This document shows positions 36,631 to 45,629 of a stretch of DNA of 64,000 bases, one piece after another. This DNA is from Anaerolineaceae bacterium. GTDB lineage: Bacteria > Chloroflexota > Anaerolineae > Anaerolineales > Anaerolineaceae. The notes under the pieces were generated by a model. That model saw nothing but the letters and a program-made list of their open reading frames with translations, did not search any database and had not been told where the DNA came from. The number at the start of each line of letters is the position of its first letter. Position 1 is the first letter of the stretch. Where the stretch lies: contig JAFGLU010000017.1 in the NCBI GenBank assembly GCA_016927865.1, forward strand, positions 1 to 64,000, given 5' to 3'. The position numbers were made by a program, and so were the translations under genes.

Positions 36631-39488
36631 TAATCTTCCTCTTCAGATGCCAGAGCGGGCGGGGGGAGCATGGAGAGCAGCCCGCGCACATCAAAGTTAT
36701 TAATCAACATATCCAGTATATCGGCCAGGGCAGCATGTTGCGGTCGTATATCGTTGACCAGCGCCTGTGCCCGCGAAAAATCAGCCTCTCCAACCGCCAC
36801 CCGCATGTCGTTCAACCATGCTTCCGGCAGGCTCTTCCATACCGCAGCAAGGTCGTCCTCTGAAAGCTGTAACGGCAGATTCTCGTGAACTTCACCGGTT
36901 TCTACAAAAACTACGCCCAGATGACGCTCGAGGCGTTCAATCAAATCCTGGCTGCCCACCGGCTTGAGCAGAAAATCGTCACAACCCTCTGCCAATATCT
37001 GGCTACGTTCATCTTCAAAGGCACTGGCGGTTAAAGCAATTATAATCGTGCGCCAGCCTTCCGGTGTAGATTTAATCTGCCGGGTGGCTTCGTGTCCATC
37101 CGTGCCGGGCATGCGCATGTCCATCCAAATCAAATGTGGATGCCAGGTCTCCCAAATTTGCACAGCTTCCTGGCCATCGGAAGCTTCGCGCACCTGGAAT
37201 CCGAGGCGCTCCAGTACCCCCGAAATCCACTGGCGCCCTTCAGGCTGGTCGTCTACTACCAGCAGACGGTATGTGGGCTGCCCATCCGCCAGGCGGGCAA
37301 TGCGGTATTGCCGGCGGCGCATGGGCGTCTCGGAAGACTGGATGATGTAGACAGGAATGGTGAAAGAGAACTTGCTGCCTTCACCCAGTTTGCTCTCAAC
37401 ATCCAGCGCACCGCCCAACATATTGACAAGCTGGCTGCTGATGGCCAACCCCAGGCCGGTGCCTTGCTGCAACTTGCGCCCGCTGGAGGCCTGGGTGAAC
37501 GGCTCGAAAATTCCCTTGATCTCTTCTGGAGATATGCCCGTGCCAGTATCTTCCACCAAAAAATGCAGCAAAGCGGGCGAACCTGGCGCCGCTTCAGAAA
37601 CGCGGACCGCCACCTGACCGGATGTAGTAAATTTGAGCGCGTTGCTGAGCAGGTTTAATAGTACCTGGCGCAGCTTGGATTCGTCGGTGCGCAGCAGCGT
37701 TGGCACCTTTTCGTCGCACTCAAAAACCAGGTCCACATCTTTCTCTGCGGCCCGCAAGCGGAACATTTCCTGGAGATTACCCATCATGGCGCGCAGCGAG
37801 AAGACTTGCTCGTTCATCATCATGCGACCGGCTTCAATCTTGGAGAGGTCCAGCACATTATTGATGAGCGAGAGCAGCATATCGCCGCTGCGGTGGATGA
37901 CGTTGATGTTTGCCCGCTGAGATGAGCTGAGGTTCTCGTCGCGCTGTAGCAGCTCAGTGAAGCCCAGGATCGCATTCAGCGGCGTGCGGATTTCGTGGCT
38001 CATGTTCGCCAGGAAGATCGACTTGGCGTTGTTGGCAGATTCGGCAGCCAGCTTCTCGCGCTGCAAGTCTTGATACAAGCGAGCATTGGTGATTGCATTG
38101 GCTAACTGCGCAGACATCGTCTGCAAAACGGCCACATCCTGTTCCTGAAAGGCGTTCAACCGCTCCGATTGGACGGTGAGGGAGCCAATCACTTCACCGC
38201 GACTGATGAGCGGCAAAGACGCCTCTGAACGTGTTTCGGGCAGCACTGGGTTGGCATAATGTAACGGATCTTCCTGCACGTTGGAGACAATCTTCGGCTT
38301 ACGATTCTTAATTACCCAACCCGTCAACGAAGTTTCATCTATGGGCAGCTTGTGCTGGCGAAACATCATTTGTTTGCCAGCCTCCCCGGTACCTGATCTC
38401 AAGCAAGCATACCGTCCAGCCTCATCCAACAAAAAAAGCCCTACATAATACATTTCGAAGCGCTCGCGAATCAAGTTGACGCTGTGTTGAAGCAGCACAG
38501 TCTGATCCAATGTACCGCTGGCAAAACTAGAAACCTCGGCCGCAGTTTGCGCCTGAAGGGCCATGCGCTCCAGATCTCGGGCCCTGTTCTGCGCAATTGC
38601 CGACAGTTTTGCCGCCTGCTGCGCGCGCGTTTCCGCCTCGCGGGTGCGCTTTTGCACTTGCTCTTCCAGGGTGCGGGCATGCGTTTCCAGCTTGGCTCGC
38701 GAGTCGCGCACTTCGGCAGCCATGCTGTTGAGCGCCCGGGCCAAATCACCCATCTCATCTTTGGAGCGAATGTTCACGGGCGCGTCAAAGTGCCCCGCCT
38801 GAATTTCTTCAACCCCTTTGCGCAGCAAGTTCAGCGGCCTAACGATGTTGGTGAGCACCTCACGTGCCAGGAAAAACGCAACCACCAGAACGGCAAAACC
38901 AATGGCCCAAAGCAAGTAGGTCGTTGAGCGCACCGCCTGGCGCGTTTCCGCGCGAATGCGATCGGCTCGTTCGGCTTCTGTGCGCTCAAATTTTTCTAAC
39001 GCTCGAATCAAGGGGTCCTGGTAATTTTGCACCAAGATGGTCAGTTGGTATTGAGTTTGCGCGCCCGCCCCCCCCTCGGTATCGTAGGATTGAATTACCC
39101 GGTTGGCTTGTGAACTGAATGCAAAGAGGTACTGCCGGATTTCGCTGACCTGCATACTGTGATCCACATCGCCCAGTGCCGTCGACTCGATCGCCTCCAA
39201 GACAAGACCATCCAGCAGCTCGCGCTGAATGGCAATCCGTTGGCGCAAGTCGGGCTCTTGGGTTGGGTCCGCAATATAGCGACGCACCAGATCGGTGAGA
39301 GCCAGGCTCTCTGAACGGATGCGGGCGCTGTGCGCAGCCAGATCGGCTTGCATTTGCACTTCCATCAACACATTTTCGGTATACTGTACGGCGAGCACAG
39401 CACCCCCTGCAATCGCGACAGCAAGCAACGCAAGACCGGCAAAGGTCCAAATCAAGCGGCGAGCAATGGGGCCTTGTAATTGATACAT
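36630..39488 (-). CDS. membrane hybrid sensor histidine kinase (TM-sensor-TM-HAMP-GAF-HisKA-HATPase-REC)
   Basis: FLANMSHEIRTPLNAILGFTELL, DTGTGISPEEIKGIFEPF, GTGLGLAISSQLVNMLGG, RLLVVDDQPEGRQ...MDMRMPGTDG; TAATG overlap with downstream gene. Confidence 0.93.
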   Translation of the reverse strand: MYQLQGPIARRLIWTFAGLALLAVAIAGGAVLAVQYTENVLMEVQMQADLAAHSARIRSESLALTDLVRRYIADPTQEPDLRQRIAIQRELLDGLVLEAIESTALGDVDHSMQVSEIRQYLFAFSSQANRVIQSYDTEGGAGAQTQYQLTILVQNYQDPLIRALEKFERTEAERADRIRAETRQAVRSTTYLLWAIGFAVLVVAFFLAREVLTNIVRPLNLLRKGVEEIQAGHFDAPVNIRSKDEMGDLARALNSMAAEVRDSRAKLETHARTLEEQVQKRTREAETRAQQAAKLSAIAQNRARDLERMALQAQTAAEVSSFASGTLDQTVLLQHSVNLIRERFEMYYVGLFLLDEAGRYACLRSGTGEAGKQMMFRQHKLPIDETSLTGWVIKNRKPKIVSNVQEDPLHYANPVLPETRSEASLPLISRGEVIGSLTVQSERLNAFQEQDVAVLQTMSAQLANAITNARLYQDLQREKLAAESANNAKSIFLANMSHEIRTPLNAILGFTELLQRDENLSSSQRANINVIHRSGDMLLSLINNVLDLSKIEAGRMMMNEQVFSLRAMMGNLQEMFRLRAAEKDVDLVFECDEKVPTLLRTDESKLRQVLLNLLSNALKFTTSGQVAVRVSEAAPGSPALLHFLVEDTGTGISPEEIKGIFEPFTQASSGRKLQQGTGLGLAISSQLVNMLGGALDVESKLGEGSKFSFTIPVYIIQSSETPMRRRQYRIARLADGQPTYRLLVVDDQPEGRQWISGVLERLGFQVREASDGQEAVQIWETWHPHLIWMDMRMPGTDGHEATRQIKSTPEGWRTIIIALTASAFEDERSQILAEGCDDFLLKPVGSQDLIERLERHLGVVFVETGEVHENLPLQLSEDDLAAVWKSLPEAWLNDMRVAVGEADFSRAQALVNDIRPQHAALADILDMLINNFDVRGLLSMLPPPALASEEED

Positions 39489-39504
39489 GCCTGGTTCTTA
39501 CAGA

Positions 39505-40791
39505 TCAGGGAAACTGTGCATCCAGTTCCGCCTGGTAGGTCGCTGAAATACCATTCAATGCCTCTTGGGCAGTTTGTTTGCCTAGCAATACATCTTGCAT
39601 GGCCGTTTCCCAGGCAACGCGTAAATCTGCCGAGGTAGCCACCGGTGCTTCGTAGACACCAAAGCTGACCAGGCGGGCAATCACCTCACGGTTTGGGGTT
39701 GTGGCGTAAGCAGTATTACTGCGGCGCAACCCTGGAGCCTGCTGGTAACCAGGCACATCCACCGCCACCTGGCTGCCAGTGATGTAGCGAGCAAACTCAT
39801 GGGAGGCTGCCAAAACCGCCGGGTCGTCCACCTGAACAACGCCGTACATACCAAAAGCGCCGGTGGTAACCACCTGGCCCAGGCTGCCCATTGGCGGGGG
39901 CAAGACGGCCAGTGGCAGGTTGGATTTCTCTAGCTCAGAGACAATACTGGGGGTCACCATCATCATCGCCAGATGACCTTCTTTGAACTGCGCCAATACA
40001 GCAGGCTGGTCGGACAGGCCAAAATCCGGCGGGGTGACGCGGTGTACCAAAGACAGGTCGGCCAGTTTTTGCAGCGCCGCAACCCCATCCGGCTCGTTTT
40101 GCACAAAGCGCCTGCCATCTGGGCTGAGCACCCGGCCCCCTTCCATATAAAGGAGCGGTAAGTAAGCCACGTTGCCGGTTGCAGCCGGGACCGAAAAACC
40201 ATACAGAGCCGTGCCATCCGCACGCGTGAAGGTTAGGTTCTGGCAGGCAGCCACAAACTCGTCCCAAGTCCAGGGGTTCTCCAAGCTGGGCATTTCCACG
40301 CCGCGCTCGGCAAACAGGTCTGGATTGGCAACCACCGAAACAGCCGTCACCCAAACAGGCCAGGCGTATACCTTGCCGTCCGCTCGGGCGGCGTCGAAAC
40401 CGCTGTCGTAAAAATCCTGCCTGTCTTCTTCGGTCAGGAAGGTATCTACTGCAGACAGGATCCCTGCACGCGAAAGACGCAGAAGATCGTTGCTGCCCAC
40501 ACTGAACACATTGATTCCGGCACGCTCCGCCAGGGCTTGCTCTAGCAAGGCAGTGCCTTCAGGCGTCCAATCCACACCCACCACTTTGACCTTGATATGA
40601 GGGTTGGCTGCTTGAAAGGCCTGCACGGCCTGAGCAATGGTGGTGGACGTAATATCTTCGCCACCTTCCATATAGCCCCGCTTATAAAAGGTAATCTCAA
40701 CCGGGCTCTGAGAGTTGCGCGCCCCGCAAGCACTTAACAGTTGAACGATCAATACGAACAGTATCAGGATGCTGCTACGGCGATAAAACAT
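39505..40791 (-). CDS. extracellular solute-binding lipoprotein (family 1, sugar type)
   Basis: Lipobox VQLLSACGAR; AFQAANPHIKVKVVGVDW, ENPWTWDEFVAACQ; 16 nt upstream of kinase gene. Confidence 0.88.
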   Translation of the reverse strand: MFYRRSSILILFVLIVQLLSACGARNSQSPVEITFYKRGYMEGGEDITSTTIAQAVQAFQAANPHIKVKVVGVDWTPEGTALLEQALAERAGINVFSVGSNDLLRLSRAGILSAVDTFLTEEDRQDFYDSGFDAARADGKVYAWPVWVTAVSVVANPDLFAERGVEMPSLENPWTWDEFVAACQNLTFTRADGTALYGFSVPAATGNVAYLPLLYMEGGRVLSPDGRRFVQNEPDGVAALQKLADLSLVHRVTPPDFGLSDQPAVLAQFKEGHLAMMMVTPSIVSELEKSNLPLAVLPPPMGSLGQVVTTGAFGMYGVVQVDDPAVLAASHEFARYITGSQVAVDVPGYQQAPGLRRSNTAYATTPNREVIARLVSFGVYEAPVATSADLRVAWETAMQDVLLGKQTAQEALNGISATYQAELDAQFP

Positions 40792-41105
40792 ACGAACTCA
40801 TCCTCCTGGCCGCCTTACCCCAATCAATTGTAGTTTTGCTTTATTGGATCAGGCAAATACTTGCGTTGTCCGACCTGAAGGCCGGGCAAACACCTGCCAT
40901 TAAACTATATTGTATTTTAACAAAATTTACCAACAAATGATATCTGGGTCTCATGGGAAGTTGTCGAGGTAGGAAAATTTTCCGCCCCCATTCCAAAAAC
41001 ACCTAATTCCTTCACGGCGCACAGACTCACCTGTTAATAGAGTCGGTCATTTACTTCAAAAAGGGTCTCAACAGCGCTCACAACCGGTAAATTGGTAGAA
41101 GTTTT

Positions 41106-41216
41106 GTAACTACTCAGGCCCTGGTAGAAAAGCCCCGAATTTGTGGTGTTTGGCAGTGCTTCGCCCCGCCAAACACCACAAATTCGGTCTCTTTCCCCAA
41201 AGGGCTGAGCAGTAAC
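41106..41216. mobile_element. MITE-like element with TIRs and perfect 8-bp TSD
   Basis: GTAACTACTCAGGCCCT(41106) / AGGGCTGAGCAGTAAC(41201-41216); flanked by GAAGTTTT at 41098-41105 and 41217-41224; internal 20-bp hairpin 41135-41187. Confidence 0.65.
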
Positions 41217-41224
41217 GAAGTTTT

Positions 41225-42112
41225 TCAGGCAGCCGCTGCAACAGACGCTTTACGGTATTGCACAAAACTTTCCACGGAGTAAAGAATTAGGGCCAGCCAA
41301 ATAATGCTAAAGCCAATCATACGGTCCTGGGTGAAGGGCTCATGATAGAGTAACACCCCGATCAAGAACTGCAGGGTTGGCGCAACATATTGAAGCAGCC
41401 CAAGGGTTGTGAGCGGAATGCGGCGCGCGCCGGAGGCAAACAGCAACAGGGGGATGGTGGTGATGACGCCGGTCAGCGCCAGCAGCAGGCTGGTGCTCCA
41501 GGCTACATGCCCAAAGGCGCCGCTGCCCTGCATTTCAGCAAAGATCAAATATCCGAGCGCAGGCACGAAGAGGATGGCGGTTTCCAGGGTAAGACCTTGC
41601 AACGAGCCCAGCGGAGCAACCTTTTTGAGCAGCCCGTAAAAGCCAAAGCTGAAGGCCAATCCGAGCGCGATCCAGGGCAGGCGGCCGTAGGTCACCGTCA
41701 GATATAATACGCCAGCGGCAGCCAACGCAACCGGAATCCATTGGGCAGGGCGCAGTTTTTCTCGCAAGAACAGCGTACCCAACAGCACGTTGACCAGCGG
41801 GTTAATAAAATATCCCAGGCTGGCTTCGACCACAAAACCGGCATTGACTCCCCAAACATACAGAAGCCAATTCACACCCAGCAATACCGCCGCGGCGCCG
41901 TAGATGGCCAGCGTGCGCCAGTTGGACGCATTTTTGATGAGGGCGCGCCAATCACGCCGCAGGAGCATGACCAGGGCCATCAAAAGGAACGACCAACTCA
42001 CCCGGTGAAGGGTGATCTGAAAAGCGGGCACTTCTTGAATGGCCTTGAAATAAATGGGGAAGAAGCCCCACAAAATATATGCCGTCGCGCCGTACAGTAC
42101 ACCTTTATTCAT
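41225..42112 (-). CDS. rarD: EamA/RarD family transporter
   Basis: KGVLYGATAYILWGFFPIYFKA, LHRVSWSFLLM, NWLLYVWGVN, PLTTLGLLQYVAPTLQFLIGVLLYHEPF. Confidence 0.88.
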   Translation of the reverse strand: MNKGVLYGATAYILWGFFPIYFKAIQEVPAFQITLHRVSWSFLLMALVMLLRRDWRALIKNASNWRTLAIYGAAAVLLGVNWLLYVWGVNAGFVVEASLGYFINPLVNVLLGTLFLREKLRPAQWIPVALAAAGVLYLTVTYGRLPWIALGLAFSFGFYGLLKKVAPLGSLQGLTLETAILFVPALGYLIFAEMQGSGAFGHVAWSTSLLLALTGVITTIPLLLFASGARRIPLTTLGLLQYVAPTLQFLIGVLLYHEPFTQDRMIGFSIIWLALILYSVESFVQYRKASVAAAA

Positions 42113-42205
42113 AATTCGATCCGTTTATTTATTGGCAAGAGATGCTGCGAAGGGAAAATTCGCGATAAACGGTAATCATACCACCAGAATTGTTTTCGTA
42201 AGATA

Positions 42206-42577
42206 TTAAACGCGGGAAAAGAAATCAACGATATTTCCATCGGGGTCGCGGAACCAGAACGCGCGAGCGCCCCAGGAATGCGTTTGAGGCGGCTTGACCA
42301 TCTCGATGCCCATCTCGGACAGCCTTTGATACTCAGCGTCCACGCCTTGCACCTCAAAAGCGATCGTGATGTTCCCGCTTCCGACGCCGCGCATCGAGCC
42401 GGGGGCCATTTGTTCCATCCCGGCCCGAGAGAAAATGGCCAGGCTCAGCCCGCCCACATGGAATTCGGCATGAACATCATCACCCTCCGCTTCACAGCCA
42501 AAAATCGGCGCATAAAACCGCACCAGGGCGGCAACATCTTCCGTCACCAGACAAATGCCAGAAAATTTCATATTCAA
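42206..42577 (-). CDS. VOC family (glyoxalase/bleomycin-resistance-like) protein
   Basis: VTEDVAALVRFYAPIFG, WGARAFWFRDPDGNIVDFF. Confidence 0.85.
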   Translation of the reverse strand: MNMKFSGICLVTEDVAALVRFYAPIFGCEAEGDDVHAEFHVGGLSLAIFSRAGMEQMAPGSMRGVGSGNITIAFEVQGVDAEYQRLSEMGIEMVKPPQTHSWGARAFWFRDPDGNIVDFFSRV

Positions 42578-42886
42578 TCTCCCAATATCAGATGATGGCC
42601 TATCGATTATGATCGCTGATTATACCTCTACCATCCCAGGCAAGTCTTACGCGAATGCTCAGTCGCCTTGCCCGCCGACAGATCGTTGAACCCGATGGAG
42701 CAGCCCGCATTAAAGACCTGCCTCTACCATAGGTGCGTGGCATAGGCCACAAGCCGAAAGGTGAGATGCCTGGATAGATCATCCGTTTGCCCATCCCCAG
42801 CCCGTCTCTGCGCACCTCGAAGCGCTGCTGGTGATAGAATTAGAAACCGGCAACTTCGTACAACCATCAATCAAGGAGAATGTCAC

Positions 42887-44101
42887 ATGCAAACCACCCA
42901 ACCCGAACAGAGCGGTTTTTCAGCGGCCCGTTTGCAGCGCTTGAATGCGTTGTTTCAAGGCTACGTCGACCGAGGCGAACTGGCAGGAATCAGCGCGACC
43001 GTTGCCCGGGCCGGGAAAACCGTCTATGCAGACACCTTCGGCCACAAGGACCGCGAGGCCCAAAAACCACTCCAATTTGACACCATCTTCATGATCGCCT
43101 CGATGACCAAAGCCATCTCCAGCGTGGCGGCGATGATGCTCTATGAAGAGGGACATTTCAGCCTCAACACCCCATTGCACAAATTCATCCCCGCCTACCG
43201 CGACACCAAAGTGTGGGCCGGCAAGACTGAAACCGGATACCTGACCACGGACCTGGACACCGAAATCACCATGCGCCACCTGTTCACCCACACATCAGGC
43301 CTGTGTTATGGGTTCAACCCAAACGACCCCATCGACCAGCTCTATCGAGAAAACGGCAAAAAAGCGGAGAAAGAAGGGGTTGTGCTCACCAACGCAGTGT
43401 TGGCAAATTTCCTGGCCAGCATGCCGCTGGCCTTCCAACCAGGCACGCGCTGGCGCTACGGCTACAATATCGAGGTCATCGGGCGGGTCATCGAAATCAT
43501 TTCAGGGCAAACACTGGCCGACTTCCTCCAGCAGCGCATTTTTGACCCGCTGGGCATGACGGATACCGGCTTCTTTGTTCCCGCCCAAAAACGGGACCGG
43601 CTGGCCGTGGTGTATGGCCACCCCGAAGACTCGCCCACCCTGCTGCGCCTGGATCAGACCACCCCACCCGCCGAACTACCCCCCATGCACAGTGGAGGCG
43701 GCGGGTTGAGCTCTACCTTGCCGGATTACGCCCGCTTCTTGCAGATGCTGGTGAACGGCGGCGAGTTGGACGGCGCGCGCCTGCTCAGCCCGCGCACAGT
43801 GGCCATGTACAGCAATAACTATGCCCCAGAACAAGCCTTGCCCTACGGATTTGCCGAAAAAGACCTGTACCACGCCGGATACGGCTTCAGTCTGGGCACG
43901 CGCGTGCTACTGGACCCCTCCAAGACCGGCATGTACGGCTCAGTGGGCGAGTTTGGCTGGGACGGGGCCTTTAGTACCTACTTCTGGGTGGACCCCAAAG
44001 AAGCGTTGTATGGCCTGATGATGCTCCAGCACTATCCGAATGCCTACTATCCCATTGCCCCGCAGTTCAAAGCGCTGACTTATCAGGCGATGGTGGAATA
44101 A
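42887..44101 (+). CDS. beta-lactamase-related serine hydrolase
   Basis: MIASMTKAISSVAAMMLYEEG (SxxK), RYGYNIEVIGRVIEIISGQ (YxN), HSGGGGLSSTLPDYARF. Confidence 0.9.
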   Translation: MQTTQPEQSGFSAARLQRLNALFQGYVDRGELAGISATVARAGKTVYADTFGHKDREAQKPLQFDTIFMIASMTKAISSVAAMMLYEEGHFSLNTPLHKFIPAYRDTKVWAGKTETGYLTTDLDTEITMRHLFTHTSGLCYGFNPNDPIDQLYRENGKKAEKEGVVLTNAVLANFLASMPLAFQPGTRWRYGYNIEVIGRVIEIISGQTLADFLQQRIFDPLGMTDTGFFVPAQKRDRLAVVYGHPEDSPTLLRLDQTTPPAELPPMHSGGGGLSSTLPDYARFLQMLVNGGELDGARLLSPRTVAMYSNNYAPEQALPYGFAEKDLYHAGYGFSLGTRVLLDPSKTGMYGSVGEFGWDGAFSTYFWVDPKEALYGLMMLQHYPNAYYPIAPQFKALTYQAMVE

Positions 44102-44103
44102 AG

Positions 44104-44156
44104 ATCACTGCTCAGGGGGGGGAAGACCCCTCTTCCACCTCTACCTGAGTAGCTAC
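44104..44156. mobile_element. short MITE-like TIR element (family GTAACTACTCAGG)
   Basis: ATCACTGCTCAGG / CCTGAGTAGCTAC, flanked by GAATAAAG(44096-44103) and AAATAAAG(44157-44164). Confidence 0.5.
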
Positions 44157-44172
44157 AAATAAAGGAGTTATT

Positions 44173-44874
44173 ATGACCCCGCGACTCAATTCCACAACCA
44201 TCACCGCCCAACAATTGGCCAAAGTCATCGACCATTCTCTGCTTAAACCGGAACTAACCGAAGCCGAGGTGGTGGCCGGGTGCGAGCTGGCCCGCCGTTA
44301 CCAGGTGGCTTCGGTGTGCGTAAAACCCAGCTTTGTAGCCCTGGCCAATCAACTCCTGGCAGGCTCCGGGGTGCTGGTCGGAACGGTAATTGGCTTTCCA
44401 AACGGGGGCAGCACCACCGCCGCCAAGGTGTTTGAGGCCGAAGACGCCATGAACAACGGGGCCGTGGAGCTGGACATGGTGCTCAACATCGGCATGCTGC
44501 GCTCCGACAAGGACGACTACGTCCGTGCCGACGTGAAAGCCGTATGCGATGCCGCCCATGCCCGCGGAGCAAAGGTCAAGGTCATCCTGGAAAACGCCTA
44601 CCTGACCGACGAGCAAAAGGTGACCGCCTGCAAGCTGTGTGAGGAGGCCGGCGCCGATTGGGTGAAAACCTCCACGGGTTTTGCGCCCAGCGGGGCCACG
44701 CTGGAGGATCTGCGCCTGATGCGCGCCACGGTCAGCGGGAAGGTGCAGGTGAAGGCGGCCGGGGGCGTGCGCACGCTGGATGCCCTCCTGGCGGTCATCG
44801 ACGCGGGCTGTACCCGTTCGGGGGCCACCACCACCGCGGCCATGCTGGACGAATTCGCCCAACGACAAAAGTAA
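44173..44874 (+). CDS. deoC: deoxyribose-phosphate aldolase
   Basis: IDHSLLKPELTEAEV, VGTVIGFPNGGSTTAAKVFEAE, DWVKTSTGFAPSGATLEDLRLM, VKAAGGVRT. Confidence 0.95.
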   Translation: MTPRLNSTTITAQQLAKVIDHSLLKPELTEAEVVAGCELARRYQVASVCVKPSFVALANQLLAGSGVLVGTVIGFPNGGSTTAAKVFEAEDAMNNGAVELDMVLNIGMLRSDKDDYVRADVKAVCDAAHARGAKVKVILENAYLTDEQKVTACKLCEEAGADWVKTSTGFAPSGATLEDLRLMRATVSGKVQVKAAGGVRTLDALLAVIDAGCTRSGATTTAAMLDEFAQRQK

Positions 44875-44882
44875 GCCCGTCC

Positions 44883-45620
44883 TCAGCGCAGATACCGCCC
44901 TCCGTTCACATCCAGTGTGGCGCCGGTCATGAATCCCGCCACGGGGCTGGCTGCAAACACGATGCAGCGCGCAATCTCTTCCGGCTCGGCAAAGCGCTGG
45001 ACGAGTAGATTTTTACGCGGGTAATCGGGCGAGACGGTGGCCTCGCCCATCGGGGTGCGGGTGACGCCGGGCGCCACGCAGTTGACGCGCACCCGCGGCG
45101 CCAGTGCGCGGGCCAGGCTCTTAGTCAGGTTCACCAGTCCGGCCTTGGCCGCGGCATAGTGCATGTGGTTGGCGTTGCCCGTCTGGGCGGCCACGCTGGC
45201 CACCATGATGATGGCGGCGCCATCTTTCAGGCGCGGCGCCAGGGCCTGGGCTACAAAAAACGGTCCCGAAAGGTTCACGTCCAGCACCTGACGCCATTCC
45301 TGCGCCGAAATAGCTTCGAACGGCGTGACCACATTTCTCCCGGCGCACAACACCACCACATCCAGTTGGTCAAAAGGCGAGGGCAGTGCCGCCACCGCCT
45401 GAGTCACACTGTCTGGGTCCGACACGTCCATTGGACACAGGCAGGTCTGTCGCCCTAGTGCGCGCACGCTTTCCGCCACCGCCTGAGCGCCATCCTGGTC
45501 GCGGTGGTAGGAGACCGCCACGTGCGCGCCCTCTTCGGCAAAGACTCGCGCCGCGGCTGCGCCGATGCCGCTGGACGCGCCGGTGATAAAAACAGTCTTT
45601 TCCTGAAGATCAAGGTTCAT
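44883..45620 (-). CDS. SDR family oxidoreductase (FabG-like)
   Basis: EKTVFITGASSGIGAAAARVFAEEGAHVAV, MHYAAAKAGLVNLTKSLA, GATLDVNGGRYLR. Confidence 0.92.
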   Translation of the reverse strand: MNLDLQEKTVFITGASSGIGAAAARVFAEEGAHVAVSYHRDQDGAQAVAESVRALGRQTCLCPMDVSDPDSVTQAVAALPSPFDQLDVVVLCAGRNVVTPFEAISAQEWRQVLDVNLSGPFFVAQALAPRLKDGAAIIMVASVAAQTGNANHMHYAAAKAGLVNLTKSLARALAPRVRVNCVAPGVTRTPMGEATVSPDYPRKNLLVQRFAEPEEIARCIVFAASPVAGFMTGATLDVNGGRYLR

Positions 45621-45629
45621 ACGCTGACC

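Noticed and set aside
42600-42815. 71-aa minus ORF upstream of the serine hydrolase
   Set aside because: Arg-rich, no SD or motif; more likely spurious.
42887-44101. True beta-lactamase resistance gene
   Set aside because: It is a class-C-like serine hydrolase (SMTK / YxN), but no signal peptide is evident and such proteins are usually esterases or peptidases.
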